64,000 bases of DNA from Cunninghamia lanceolata (lineage: Eukaryota > Streptophyta > Pinopsida > Cupressales > Cupressaceae), in NCBI GenBank assembly GCA_027924645.1, contig BSBN01001965.1, positions 16,048,001-16,112,000 of the forward strand, read 5' to 3'. The position numbers and the translations under genes were made by a program. Of this stretch, positions 46,370 through 58,263 are shown piece after piece. The notes under the pieces are model-generated. The model had not been told where the DNA came from, did no database searches, and worked only from the letters and a program-made list of their open reading frames with translations. Position 1 is the stretch's first letter. Every line of letters starts with the position of its first letter.

Positions 46370-46960
46370 CTTTATTGACAATTTTCCATCTTTCTAAACT
46401 CTCTACCTTTATCTTCTTTATTCTCTTTATCAGCTACTTTTTTTTTCTAAACCTTGTCTCTATCTCTTCTCTATCGACAAAGATCACTTTTTCAAAACTT
46501 TGCTATTATTGGGAAATTCTATTTTATCACTAAAAAGCTCATTCTTTGAACTTTTCATATCTACCACTTTTTTCCTTCTATCAACAATTTCTCTAGAACT
46601 TGAACTTCTGCCTTTTAGCACTTTATCCATTTTATCAATGAAAATTAGTTTTTTTGAACTTTGGCACTTGTCAGGTTTATCGGTGATTTCCACTATATTC
46701 ACACAGTCACCTTTTCCTTATATCAGTAAAAGTTCATTTCTTCAAACTTTGCTTTATTTCCTTTCAATCACCTTTATCAGTGAAGTTACCCAACCATGAA
46801 CATTGGCACTTGTTTCCTTGTTTTTAGAAAAAATCACTTTCTTCAGACTTTGCTTTACCAGATAAACAAGCTTTTTACTAACCATCATCTATATCGCCTT
46901 TATCAGTGAAATCCACTTTTCATGAACTTTATCTTTGTCTTCAACACTCTCTTTATCACC
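46370..46960 (+). repeat. Diverged tandem repeat field (TTTATCA...GAACTTT)
   Basis: Irregular units containing TTTATCA(G/A)TGAAA followed by a T-rich run and (T)GAACTTT recur through the stretch, for example near 46520, 46625 and 46900. Spacing is irregular and divergence high. Confidence 0.5.
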
Positions 46961-47495
46961 TAGTTGGCGAATCAGAGAATATTTGAACACTAGAAGAAGT
47001 TCAAGAAATAACAACTTCTCAGACTAAGTCATTGTCTAGACTAAGTCTTTTCTTCAAGACTTTCTCCATATTGCCAAACTGGTCATTTACCATGAACTTT
47101 TGACTTTGAAAGCCACTTGTTGCCTTGTTAGTGAATTGGCAAAATGTCAAACTCTCAAACCAATTCTCAAAAAAAGAAATTTCCTAACTAAGTCCTTTTT
47201 CCAAGTAATTCATTTGAATGCCTTTCAACTCTTCTATTCATGCTCCCTTTTGTTGTTGGCAAATTGGTGAAACTTTGTACCTTAAGAACTAGTTCTCAAA
47301 ATGAGAACTTGACTGACAAAGAGAAACTTAAACAAAAGATACAATTTTTTTCTTTCACTACTACCACATGTGGCCCAGTCAGTGAATTAGTGAACTTTAG
47401 AACTTTAGAACTAGTTCTCAAAAAGAGAACTTTGTTGATAACACTATTTTTCCTTCTAAGTCCTTAGCTTTTCTTCTAAGTCTTTTTGAAAAGAG

Positions 47496-47836
47496 TTTTT
47501 GCTTTGTCCATTTTTTCCAACTAAGGCAAAACACATAGAGTTTTGACTCAGCCAATTTTTCTAACTAAACAAAAAACATAAAGAGTTCTTAATTGGCCAT
47601 TTTTATTGACTAAGGCAAAATACTAAGAGTTCTCACTTGGCCATTTTTGCTGACTAAGGAAAAATACAAATAGTTCTCACTTGGCCATTTTTTCTGACTA
47701 AGGCAAAATTCACAAAGTTCTTACTTGGCCTTTTTTGCCGACTAATAGAAAAAATCACAAAGTTCTTTCTTGGCCATTTTTCCTGACTAAGGGAAAAACT
47801 TGAAAGGAGTTATTCTTTGGCCATTTTTTTGACTGA
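47496..47836 (+). repeat. ~44-bp tandem repeat, about eight units
   Basis: Consensus parts are TTCTCACTTGGCCATTTTT, then TGACTAAGGCAAAA, then ACAAAG, repeated with a period of 43-47 bases. It ends at GACTGACATCC. Looser relatives (ACTAAGTC, TTGGCAAA) extend left to about 46980. Confidence 0.8.
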
Positions 47837-47936
47837 CATCCAACTTTGACATCAATGATAATATATTAATAGAAGAAAGTTGGAGAAAATAATGAATATT
47901 AGAACATGAAATTACCAAAGATGATAGAGAATCATC

Positions 47937-49188
47937 ATGTTAGTAGGTATTCCCTTTGTGGTACCTCCCTCCACACCTATTAAATCTCAACAAAGTTGTT
48001 CACTAATAACACCTTCATCAAGTACAAGGACATACTCATGCATTCAAATAAGTACTCCATCACATGATCAACAACAAAGATTACAAGGTATACTTGAATA
48101 TACACCTTCTACAATAGTAATTCTAGGTGCAAGACCATCAAGTCCAAATTCTTCAAGATATAATTCAAGAGATATGTCAAATCCAACATTTACAAGCCTA
48201 AGAAGATAGAAAGCAAGAAGTTGGAGGGATATCTATGATCCAAATGAAGGTGGAAACAATGCTAGTTTTCCTTCTCTTTTTCCTTTCTTTTAATAGGTAT
48301 ATGATCTACTTCACTTTACATATGCAATTAAAAATGAAAATTGGTCACAATCTATAGATGAAGAGATTGATGTTATAAAGAAATTCATACATGGGATTTA
48401 GTGCATCTTCTAGAAGGAAAAGATATGATAGGAGTAAAGTAGGTCTATAAGACCAAGTTTAATGTAGAAGATGTGTATAAGATCAAGTCTAGGCTTGTAG
48501 CAAGGGTTATTGATAACAAGCTAGAGTTGACTACAATGAAACATTTTCTCATTTAGTCTATGTAGACATAGTACGGACAATAGTGACAATTGTAGTTCAA
48601 ATAAATGTCTAGTATATCATATGGATGCAAAACCTATATTTTTGAATGGTTTTTTATATGAAGTATATGTGAAGTAGCCATAAGTATATGAGATATTAGG
48701 CCATGAAAACAAAAGTCTACAAACTCAAGAAATCACTCTATGGACTCAAGCAAGCTACTAGAGCATGGTACAATAGAATTGATTATTACCTCTTACAAAA
48801 TGGCTTCAATAGGTGCAATAGTGAGCCTACACTATATACAAAGATGAATGAACAAGGTCAAATTATAATTGTTAGTTTGTATCTTGATGATTGCATATTC
48901 ATATGTCATTTATCGGTTGATTTATTTAAAGGATCCATCAAGAAAGAATTTAAGATGACTTATTTGGGTCTCAGGAAGTATTTTCTTGGCATTGAGGTAA
49001 ATCAATCTAAAAATGGCATATCCATTTATCAAGCTATATATGCCAAGGATATTTGAAAAGATTCAATATGGTAAATCATAAGCCTAAATCAACATTAGTT
49101 GTAATAGGTTTGAAGCTAAGCAAGGATGACAAGGGATCAAATGTTGATCCAACATTGTATAGAAGAGTCATTAGTAGTCTAATGTACT
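47937..49188 (+). pseudogene. Ty1/copia reverse-transcriptase remnant
   Basis: A Ser/Thr/Pro-rich linker (47937-48209) precedes a decayed RT: SWRDIYD, AIKNENWSQSIDEEID, then broken text, a motif A remnant (HMDAKPIFLNG, about 48618), then an open stretch 48703-49056 with KLKKSLYGLKQATRAWYNRI, SLYLDDCIF (active-site DD) and TYLGLRKYFLGIEV. A frameshift near 49056 is followed by SKDDKGSNVDPTLYRRVISSLMYL. The text stops exactly where the gypsy A LTR starts (49189). Many stops; no integrase or LTR in view. It encoded the polymerase of a copia element unlike the two other copias by eye. Confidence 0.85.
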
Positions 49189-50353
49189 TGTAGACACCTA
49201 AAAATGTCTTAACCATCTAACTATCATCTAACATCATCCACAACACTAATTCTTCATCTACTTAATTAATTAAATTATTATTTAATTAATTATTTCACCA
49301 TAGCCCTAAATCATTCACCCATCCCTCATCAATTCATCCCTAAAATTGAATTAATTTAATTAATTCAATAGTCACACATTACTAACATCATCCAATTGAT
49401 TAAATAAATATGTCAAATATTTATTTAATTAATTTTCCCTCTTCCCTAAACCTAATTAATAAGGTAAATCATGTTTATATGATTAATCAAGCCTACTAAT
49501 TAGCCTACCCCTAACCTAGTTGATTAAATAGCCATTATTTAATTAGCTTACATGACCCCTAGACCTAGATTAATTAAATAAATCATTATTTAATTAATCC
49601 TAAACCTTGATTACCTCATCCATGAATATTTACCAGACACATTAACTAAGTTAATCACCCTAATTAACTTGTTCAAAGAAGGATTAACACCTTCTCCCAC
49701 ACCCACAAATTAAAAATTCCAAAAATATTCATAAGCCTTCCAACTCACCTTTACTATTTTTATGCAAAAAACATCTTCCTCTTTCTAGCTTACAAATGTA
49801 AGAGGCCAAAAACGTGCATGTGTCACATGTCTCTCAAAACACATAAAATAGAATTTTTAATTCCAACTCATCCCAAAGGAATTAATTTTAAATTTCCTCA
49901 TCCATCTAAATCACATTTAATGCTAAATCCTCCTCAAAATGAATAAAAGATTCATTTTTATTCTCCACCTCCAAATTTGTTGATCAAATCCTAGCCTTGC
50001 ATCCCACAATCAACCTCATCCATTGATCTCAAAAATGACTCTCCATAGTTGGATCAAAATCCTCTCCAATTTGTGTACAAATACAAGCCTCCACAAGCCA
50101 TTTCAACATCTAATTTTAGAGTAACATTACTATGCCAAAATTTCTCCCAATCTCTCCATCTTAGCTAGGTTATGTTGAATTGCATTAGTGTTAAGAGCAT
50201 TTCACATTTCAAAGCATAGTCATGGGTAAAGATAGGGCTTGTGGGTGATAAGCTCTCTAGCTTATTTAGGAGTGAGGGAGACATTCAAGGTATAACTACT
50301 TGATTTATGCATTTGGTTTACTTATTTCACCTTGTTCATCTCTTTCATCTACA
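49189..50353 (+). repeat. LTR of gypsy element A
   Basis: 1165 bp with perfect 6-bp inverted ends (TGTAGA...TCTACA). It is inserted in the copia RT remnant and followed by a TTTGGCATGCTCGGTGGGA primer-binding region. AT-rich with many TTAATTAA blocks (49260-49650). The partner LTR is not in the window. Confidence 0.8.
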
Positions 50354-50355
50354 TT

Positions 50356-50372
50356 TGGCATGCTCGGTGGGA
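50356..50372 (+). other. Putative primer-binding site of gypsy A
   Basis: TGGCATGCTCGGTGGGA directly after the LTR. The GGTGGGA ending is common in plant gypsy elements; the tRNA was not identified. Confidence 0.65.
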
Positions 50373-53300
50373 TGCCATGGTCCCTATTTCATTTTTTTTC
50401 ACTTGAGTTTTTGCAAGAAGACGAACACACAGGAGTTCAAAACCAAAATCACTCGGTTTGGTTCTATCTACTCACATATTGGCCATATGTCTGATTTGTG
50501 GTGCCATATTGCTCTATTTTGGTGCTATTTACTAACAACAATGTGCTAAGATTTTTAAGCTTTAGGAAAAATTTTAAGTGTGTTTGGAAGTTTTAGCATC
50601 TTTTAGCATATCTTGCTCTATATTTTTATCAAAAGCACATAGGGATAGGGGGTCATAATGCAAGATTTTATCTATAAATACTTGGAATGTTTCTTTTGTC
50701 TAACCATGAATCAGTCTTGCTTCATAACACTACTTACTTAGTTTTAATCTGATTTTTGGTGCTTGATCATAGGGTAGAAGGTATCCTAACTCCTTTTGAT
50801 ATGATCATTTCAAACTAACAAACTTTTTTGAGTAGATTTAGGTGGACTATCTCATTTTGGCGCTATCTACACACAAAATGATGCTATCTAACCAAGGAGC
50901 CAAGATAAGATAGGTAAAATCATTTTGATACCATTTCTTTCTATTTTAGCACTATTCCATGAGATTTTAACACCATGTTTGATTTTGGCTCTATTTTCCT
51001 TATCTGTAGCACCATCTTGATTTTATGCTTAGTTATCAGTTTTATTTTAGAGTTAGAAAACATTAGCACCATTTGCTTCTTTTTTAGTGCCATATTCCTG
51101 AATTGTAGCTCAATCTTATCTATTTCTAATGCTATCTAATTGACTTTTGGCACTATTTTCTTCCATTTTGGAGCCATCCATATAACAGTTTCTTAGGATT
51201 TGTGTAGGACATTAACATATCTATGCCGGTGAAAGAATGCTAGTCAAAGATAGAAAATCAAACTACTAAGATTTCCTTGTAGAATTCCTTTTGTGTGTCT
51301 TTGCATGTTAACATAGGAACACTTGGTTTGGTGCTTTAAAATGAAATTGTGTGTTTAAAGTAGGAACATTTCAATTTGGTGCTCTAAAAAGAACAAGTGT
51401 TTGTTGTGTTTGGTGAATTTACAAATTTTGTTAGTAGATCCTAAGGTAGAACAAGAGTATTTTCTCCCCTTGCCTCTCAATAGATCTCGAGTGTAAGATA
51501 AATTATTCTATCTTCCTTTTTTTTCTTTTTAGGAGAGCTTGCCTTGGTGGGAGAAGAGGTCCTCACCCCAAGGGATGAATCTAGGTGGCACTTTCAATTT
51601 GGTCCACTATATAAATGGTGTAGGCAAAATTTGAAGACTTCTTGGTGAAGTATTCTTATTCTAACAGTTCCCCAATATCCATATAGTTGTGTGTGTGATA
51701 CGTCAACCCCATTATTTCCTTGCAAAAGGATTGATGTAAGTGGTTGGGATAGTCTCTTAAGTGAGTCACTACCAGATGAATAAGAATCAAGTCACCAAAT
51801 TCACACTAAACACCTTAATTTCGAAGCCTACCTTGATAAAATTATTGGTGTGTTGTTCAATGCAAGAGGATACATTCTCTGGAGATACTCACCATATGGA
51901 TCCCCTAAGATGAGACATAAATCCTCAACCTAGCATAAGACACTTGATGCCTTTCCAAGGAGAGGGTGATTAGGTCATCCTTCTAGTCCTAGAGGCCCCT
52001 ACCTATTCTCTCTTGCAAAGACAAAAGTGTACAGACCCACATTAGGTGTTCCTACATTTGCATCGAAGGAGATTCCAAGTTGTGGGCTTGAACAAGTTTC
52101 CATTGGCCATTGAACTTAGTTAGACTAAGCATTTTTTTCAAGTGTATTTGATTGTGTCTAGACCTATAGAAATTTGTCTTAAAGGGGCTATTGAACATAC
52201 ACATAGTGCTTACACTTCCTATCAAATATTTGGCCATTGTGTTCTCTTGTTTGATTGTTTGTCTACTTGCCAAGAAATCTCATTGACATTATCCAAAATC
52301 ACTTCAACCTTTTAAACAATAAAACCATTGAATATTTGAGCCTTCCAAATCAATCATTTGACCTTCAAAAATCCAAAAATTTGAGTCCAGAAATCCAAGA
52401 TTTGTCAAAAATTGCCAAAAACCTAGAAAAAATCCTAGACATTGATTCGTTTCGACAATATAACCTCTCTATTTGGTGCATTAAACCTTGTGGAATCATT
52501 TTCCATGATGCCATAATCTACTATTTTGGTGCCATCTTGATCTGTTCTTGTGCCATTTCACTTTGTTTTAATGCCTTATCACCAAAAATTGACACCATTT
52601 GGAGACTAAATCCCACACATGTCTAGTGATTTGTCCTGGAATCCTTGAATCCTGTCTAGTCAGAATCTGTAGTCACCTTGTCAAAATCTACCAAAATCCA
52701 AAGTTCACCTTTGATCATCATCCACAACCATTTTGTCAAAATTCATCCATATACTTTCATTTTGACCTTAGAGAAAAATCATTTTGACAATTGGACCTTC
52801 ATCTCATATCATTAATCAATCACCAAGTCTAACCATAGTCCATCTTTTTCATCTCCACATAATCCAAAACTTTTATCTAAATTCATTTCCCCCATACCAT
52901 TAGACCTTAGATAAAGATTATTTTGATATTTGATCTTTGGTCATACTCTATCCACTCATTAACCATTTCATCTCAATCCTACGTTTTCCTTTTCACCTTT
53001 GGTCCTTTAACTCATCTATTCCAAAATTCATTTTGAATCCAACATTTACTTAACCTTATCCAAATTCTATCCATATTATCCAAAAATCCAACATCCACAT
53101 CTAAAATCTAAAATCATCCAAAAATTTAAACATCAATCAACGTCCAAAACCATACCTCAAGTCATTTTTGTGAGAATTAAATCTAGATCTTACCATCCTC
53201 TAGTATCCCATTTTTCTTGTTGGTCATTAGTCTACCTTCAAGTAAGATAATCCTCTCATTTTGCCTAAGGTCATAAGTCTACCTTAAGTAAAGAGGAATA

Positions 53301-53974
53301 TCCTTTATAATCCAAAAATCTAGATTTATTCAAGCTCACCTTTGATTTGAGAATCTTTTTCAAACATCATCAAAATTTATCCAACATCTTTAGACATCCA
53401 AATATCTACATCATCTAATGTTTTGCCTAGTTGATTATCATCCACAATCTATTTATCCAAATCATCTAGGGTTTTCCTTGGTTGATTATCATCCAAACCA
53501 CCTTAAGACTACCTTAGTCACATCATCATCCCTTTCAAATTCATCCTTAGGTTATCTTTAAAAATCATTCTTCACGTACATCCCAAAACCATTTTTCTTC
53601 ATCCATTCCATCCATCCTCTATTCTTAATTTTATCCCACTCCTTTGGTCCAAAGTTTTTGAAAATCAATTCACCCTTTATCTCTGAGGTTTTAACCTCTA
53701 AGATCTCTCATCCATCCTCATACCTTTATCATTAATCATCCTTAGGTTTACAAATTTTGAGATTTATTCTCTAAAGACAAAACCTAAACCAAACCGTGCC
53801 ATACCCATATCATTATTAATCCTTAGTTTTATAATTTTGAGACTTCATTCACTTAAAGCTAAATATTCATTCCAATTTTCACTATCATCTATCCTTGGGT
53901 CCCATACTTTGAAATCTATTCTCTAAGGTCTCAACCTTCATCCACTCAACCAAATCCACACCCAAATCTATTTT
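50373..53974 (+). other. Long non-coding leader of gypsy A
   Basis: 3.6 kb without a credible gene. From 50480 to 51190 and again about 52475-52570 there are many diverged copies of GGTGCTATTT/TGGCACTATTTT/GGTGCCAT. From about 52800 to 53950 runs of ATCCAAAATC/CATCCATCC make it C/A/T-rich and G-poor on the plus strand. It is either a real leader or contains an older decayed insertion. Confidence 0.5.
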
Positions 53975-54742
53975 ATGCCCTTGACAAGGTCACAAGCTAG
54001 GAAGAATAAGGAGATGGAACCTTTTAGAGTCAATTTTGGCATGGGGATGCCTCAAATTGACCAAAATAATGTCCCTGTAGTCCAACAACTACCAAAATTT
54101 GATTGTAATGCTATGGTAAATCCTTTTCCACCAACCTAAACAACCAACACTGACAATGTAGATCAAGATGTCCTAGATGTCACACAAGATGTTGATTCCA
54201 TGGACGTATGTGATAGAGTCCTAAACTTAGATCCCAATCGATATCTTGAATCCCTCCTTCAAAATGGTGCCACCATAACTCATGTCACCTCATCATCACA
54301 ACCATCCACATCTCATAGCATTCCTAAGATATCCCAAGCTTCATATGTCACCACATCAACTATACCAAATGTCTTGACAATGTCAACATCCACCATCACT
54401 ACATCTACACCACAAATCACCCTTAACATTCCCAACAACACCATGCATGCAAGTACTTCCACAAGTGCACCCCAGTTTGATGCCAACACCATAGATTTCA
54501 TGACACAATTATTCTCCCAATCACCTTACAACACATCCAACATTCCTAACAATAACCCATGTAACAACCCTTCGTTCAATTTCACCTATGTACAAAATCC
54601 AACCTCGTAAACACCTATTACATCCTCCATCCAAACCTCACAACAAAATCCCAATCAAAACCAACAAATTCTACCACATGTTCTACAACTCCTCGCCTAT
54701 CAACAAAACCTCACCCACCAAAATCAAAATCAAAATTGCCCC
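53975..54742 (+). pseudogene. Gypsy A gag N-terminal fragment
   Basis: ATG 53975 gives MPLTRSQARKNKEMEPFRV, a typical gypsy gag start (short, TRSQ-type). The frame is hit by TAA 54137-54139 and TAA 54608-54610. The remainder is Thr/Ser/Asn/Gln-rich low complexity (NQNQNQ near the end). No capsid domain is reached before the LTR of element B starts at 54743, so gag is truncated by insertion. Confidence 0.6.
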
Positions 54743-56003
54743 TGTAAAGTTAGAATATGTCCCTTTGTGGGCTTTTCCCTCATAAGGTTTAGCTCGTAGG
54801 TCTTTTGCATGCATTTAGGACATCTTAGTTCATAATTTGGCATCCCGATGGAATAAGCCCTAGGTAACATGACAAATAGGACCTAGGAGGACCCCTTGAG
54901 TTGTACCCTACCCAAAATAGGGGCAGAGGACTTGGGCGCTCACACCCTAGTCCTGCTCTATTTTGGGACAACCCCAATTTCTAGGTGTCAGTTTATGACC
55001 ATTATTTGGGTCCTTTGTCAACACGGTAAGTTTGAATTACAAAAATCTTGGCAAGAGTGTTTGTAGTTGCATATAAAAGCATGTTTAGGCATTCATTTGG
55101 AAACTAGAGCATTATTAGATGATCATTGTGAACTTTAGGCATTCTCAAGGTGATTCAAAGCTTTAATTGTGTTGCAAGAGCAGACTTGTGTGGTTTATGT
55201 GTTTGTGTTTACATATTTGAGCATCCATTTCATCATGGAATGAAGAGCATTTTTGTCCCACGATATCTTCACTACAAGGTGACATTACATTGTGTTTTCA
55301 TCATCATTTCCTTTGGTTTTTGCCTCTGCCTCACAAAGGTACACACTCTCTATCTGACAACAGTGTTCAGAGACTTAAGTGTCCTCTGGGGCTTGACTAA
55401 GGCAAGCCTCTAAACACCACAACCCCCTCCCAATGTCTTGTGATTGTAGGTTACAAGTGTCACATTTGGGAAAAGTGAAGTTGCAGGAAGGAACAGCAGA
55501 CATCAAGGATTTAGAATCTTAAGAGAAACAGGACACCAGAGCATTTCTAGGACTTGGATGCTCACTCTAGCATCCTCTACAACTAAATTTTTAGAAATAG
55601 GAGTTATAGTGCTGATCAGTGTCAGAAGGAGGTTAGGATCCCGCAAATAAACTGGAACCTTGGACTTGGACGCTCGCTCCAATGTCCTTGACTGTTCCAC
55701 CTCGGAACCCCAAAAATAGGTACTCTATGATTTGATAATTTAATTCCGTCTACAAGACCTTTTCCTGTTATTCTTTCGTTTATAGTTGTATTTGCATAAT
55801 TATGGCTTTAATGGTTAATTGATCATAAGAGAACAGAAATTCATAATTAAATACCCTAATCCAAGTTTCCCTACATCTCATAGTGATCTAGGGTATGATA
55901 GTAAATTGCCACTCAACCCTAGATCCTTGAATGTATAAGGTGAAAGGAGGATTCAAACATCTAAACACTTAAAAACTAAACAATCCAAAGTTTACCCTAA
56001 ACA
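54743..56003 (+). repeat. LTR of gypsy-like element B
   Basis: 1261 bp from TGTAAAGTTAG to CCCTAAACA, with a TATA box (TATAAAA, 55072-55078), AATAAA (about 55645), and a following TTTTGGTGAACCCATG that looks like a primer-binding site. It interrupts the gag of gypsy A. There is only one copy in the window, so the ends are inferred from TG/CA and PBS position. Confidence 0.55.
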
Positions 56004-57178
56004 TTTTGGTGAACCCATGTTTTTGGACTTAAATTGAAACTTTTTGAGTATGTGTCTTCAAATTTGGATTGATTCCATTCATTCATATAGTCATTCATCT
56101 TATTACATTGACAAAACTTTTAAAAAATTGAAAATTTTGAAAAAAAAAAAATTTGCATTGTTTGGCTTACTAAATTGCATCAATTCTTTCTAAATTTTCC
56201 TAATTCATGATTTTTGTATCAGATCTGATATAAACTATATGAAAACACAAAAATTCATAAATTTGCATTACATTTTCATCATTAATTTGCTAGGCTTTTG
56301 TAGAAATTTTGACAATTTTCATTAAACCTAGTAATTCCAAAATCTAGGGTTAGTAGGAAAAATCTTCTTTCAGATTTTTCTACTGATTTTAGAGGCTCAT
56401 TCAAATTAAAATTTGTCTGTAGTCTTTCATTTTAGTGTATATTTGCATTTTTGCATAGAAAATTTCAACAAAAATCTAGCAATTTTCATGCATTTTCATT
56501 AAATTTGCATTGACATTTTGCATATTAGATCTTGAAAATCATTTTCATATCTGAGAGTGATTCATTTCTATCATAAATCAGACTTCAAAACATTCACATA
56601 GAATTTTATCCCAAGATCTCAAACCTAGGGCCTCAAAAACAACGACTTTCACTAAAATTGGCCTTTCGACTCTATAAACTTGCAGCATAAGCGTGTTGTG
56701 AAGAATATTTTTATATTAATTGGATTTTATTAGGGTAATCATTTTATTTCCCTTTGAAAAAGGTTCACAACACCCTTTTAACAGACTCTTGTATTGAAAA
56801 ATTGGTGAAAAACTACATATTTTGACTATTTTTGCCCTAGGTTTTGACCTAGATTGCCCTCCAAGTGTGTTGTGATCAATTTTATGGATTACAGTTACTA
56901 ATATCATTGATTTTATTTTCTACACCTCCTAAAATTCATTACAACACCTCTTTTGCTAGGTCTTGGTATTGAAAAACCGTGAAAATTAGCCTATTTTTGT
57001 TATATTTTCACTAGGGTTCAACCTTAAGTGGCACTAAAAGCGTGTTGTGTTGGATATTTTAACATTAAGTGGCTTTTATTACTGATACTATTTTTTGTTC
57101 ATCATCATTTTCCCCACAACATCCTTCTTTATGCTCTTTTGCATTGAGTTTTGGTGAAAAAAGTGAAAGGAAGCTAGG
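56004..57178 (+). other. Leader of element B with ~175-bp tandem repeats
   Basis: Non-coding. The first part (56004-56690) is AT-rich. The second part holds three diverged units starting at 56691, 56865 and 57040. It is cut by the copia LTR at 57179. Confidence 0.5.
56691..57165 (+). repeat. ~175-bp tandem repeat, three diverged units
   Basis: Each unit opens with G(C/T)GTGTTGTG and later has CACAACA(C/T)C, CTTGTATTGAAAAA or TTGCATTGAG, and a TGACCTAG/CAACCTTA stretch. Starts at 56691, 56865 and 57040; the last is truncated. Confidence 0.7.
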
Positions 57179-58215
57179 TGTGCAGAAATCGCTTCCTACA
57201 CTAATCTAATGAGGGGAGAAATATACAAATTCAATTTATTCCTTATCACTATAGAAAAATAAAACATCTAACAAAGTTATTATAGTAATACACAAGAACT
57301 AGAAAGAAGATAGAAGAAGAGAGACAAAGATATATGGTGGCGAAAACCCTTATCGGGTGAAAAAACCCCACACTCAGAAACCTACACAATGTATTAACAA
57401 AACTGAAAGTTGTTTACAATACACTTGAAATACAAGCTTCAATGGTCTTTGACACTCATTTCTAGAGTTAATCCAGTAGCATAACAGTACCTGTAAACCT
57501 GTAATACAAACTCCATCTCCAAGCACCTGTTTATATAGGAAATACAAGGCAATATTAGACCTATCTTGGGATGGGTGTCCAACTTGGCTTCATGGACCAA
57601 AACCCATGCCTAAGGACACTTGGTTAACATTGTAGAAGGTGCCTGACACTTGTCCACAACTCCCATCCCAAAGAGGTTGCCTATTTCAAAAATGGGCTAT
57701 GACAGATGTTCTTATGACACTTACGACTGTCATAGAATCTGTCATAGTGGTTACAAGCCACACCTGTAAGAGAATATGTCATACACATGCTATAAATAGA
57801 ATATTCTCTTACATGTCATATTCCACCTTGGGGCACCCAAATATGCTTTATTCAAGGATGCTTCATGACACATGTCATCACCTATCTTACAAACTTCTAT
57901 TTCTAACTCTTACATGTCATAGATTCTGTCATAAGAATCCCTCATAACCATTTCGATCAATATTCCCTTACACAACATGGGAGATGCCGACACATGGAAA
58001 AATACTCCTACCACAAATTGGGACACCTGTCTCCTCATGTGAGGACAAAATTACAAGTTGTCATATTCCATATAGGATCGACACATCACCGTGCCACATT
58101 CCACAATATGACAATATGGAATTTACAAATTTTTACAACATAGGCAATTAAATAATAAATGCAAACACTAATAATGTAAGGAATTACCAAGGTTGAGACA
58201 CATTAATTCCCAACA
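57179..58215 (-). repeat. 3' LTR of degenerate copia
   Basis: On the plus strand TGTGCAGAAATCG... to ...AATTCCCAACA. The right edge is fixed by the polypurine tract; the left edge is inferred. It has the copia LTR motif GGTGGCGAAAACCC (about 57334-57347). Confidence 0.6.
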
Positions 58216-58229
58216 TCCTCCCACTTGTC
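58216..58229 (-). other. Polypurine tract of degenerate copia
   Basis: GACAAGTGGGAGGA on the minus strand, abutting the LTR start TGTTGGGAATTAATG. Confidence 0.85.
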
Positions 58230-58263
58230 AAACACCTTGTAAGAGCCAATAGAAAAATAGGAT

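Noticed and set aside
47496..47836. CRISPR-like array
   Set aside because: The repeat units diverge throughout and the unit has no conserved-repeat/unique-spacer pattern. It is an ordinary tandem repeat in a plant nuclear context.
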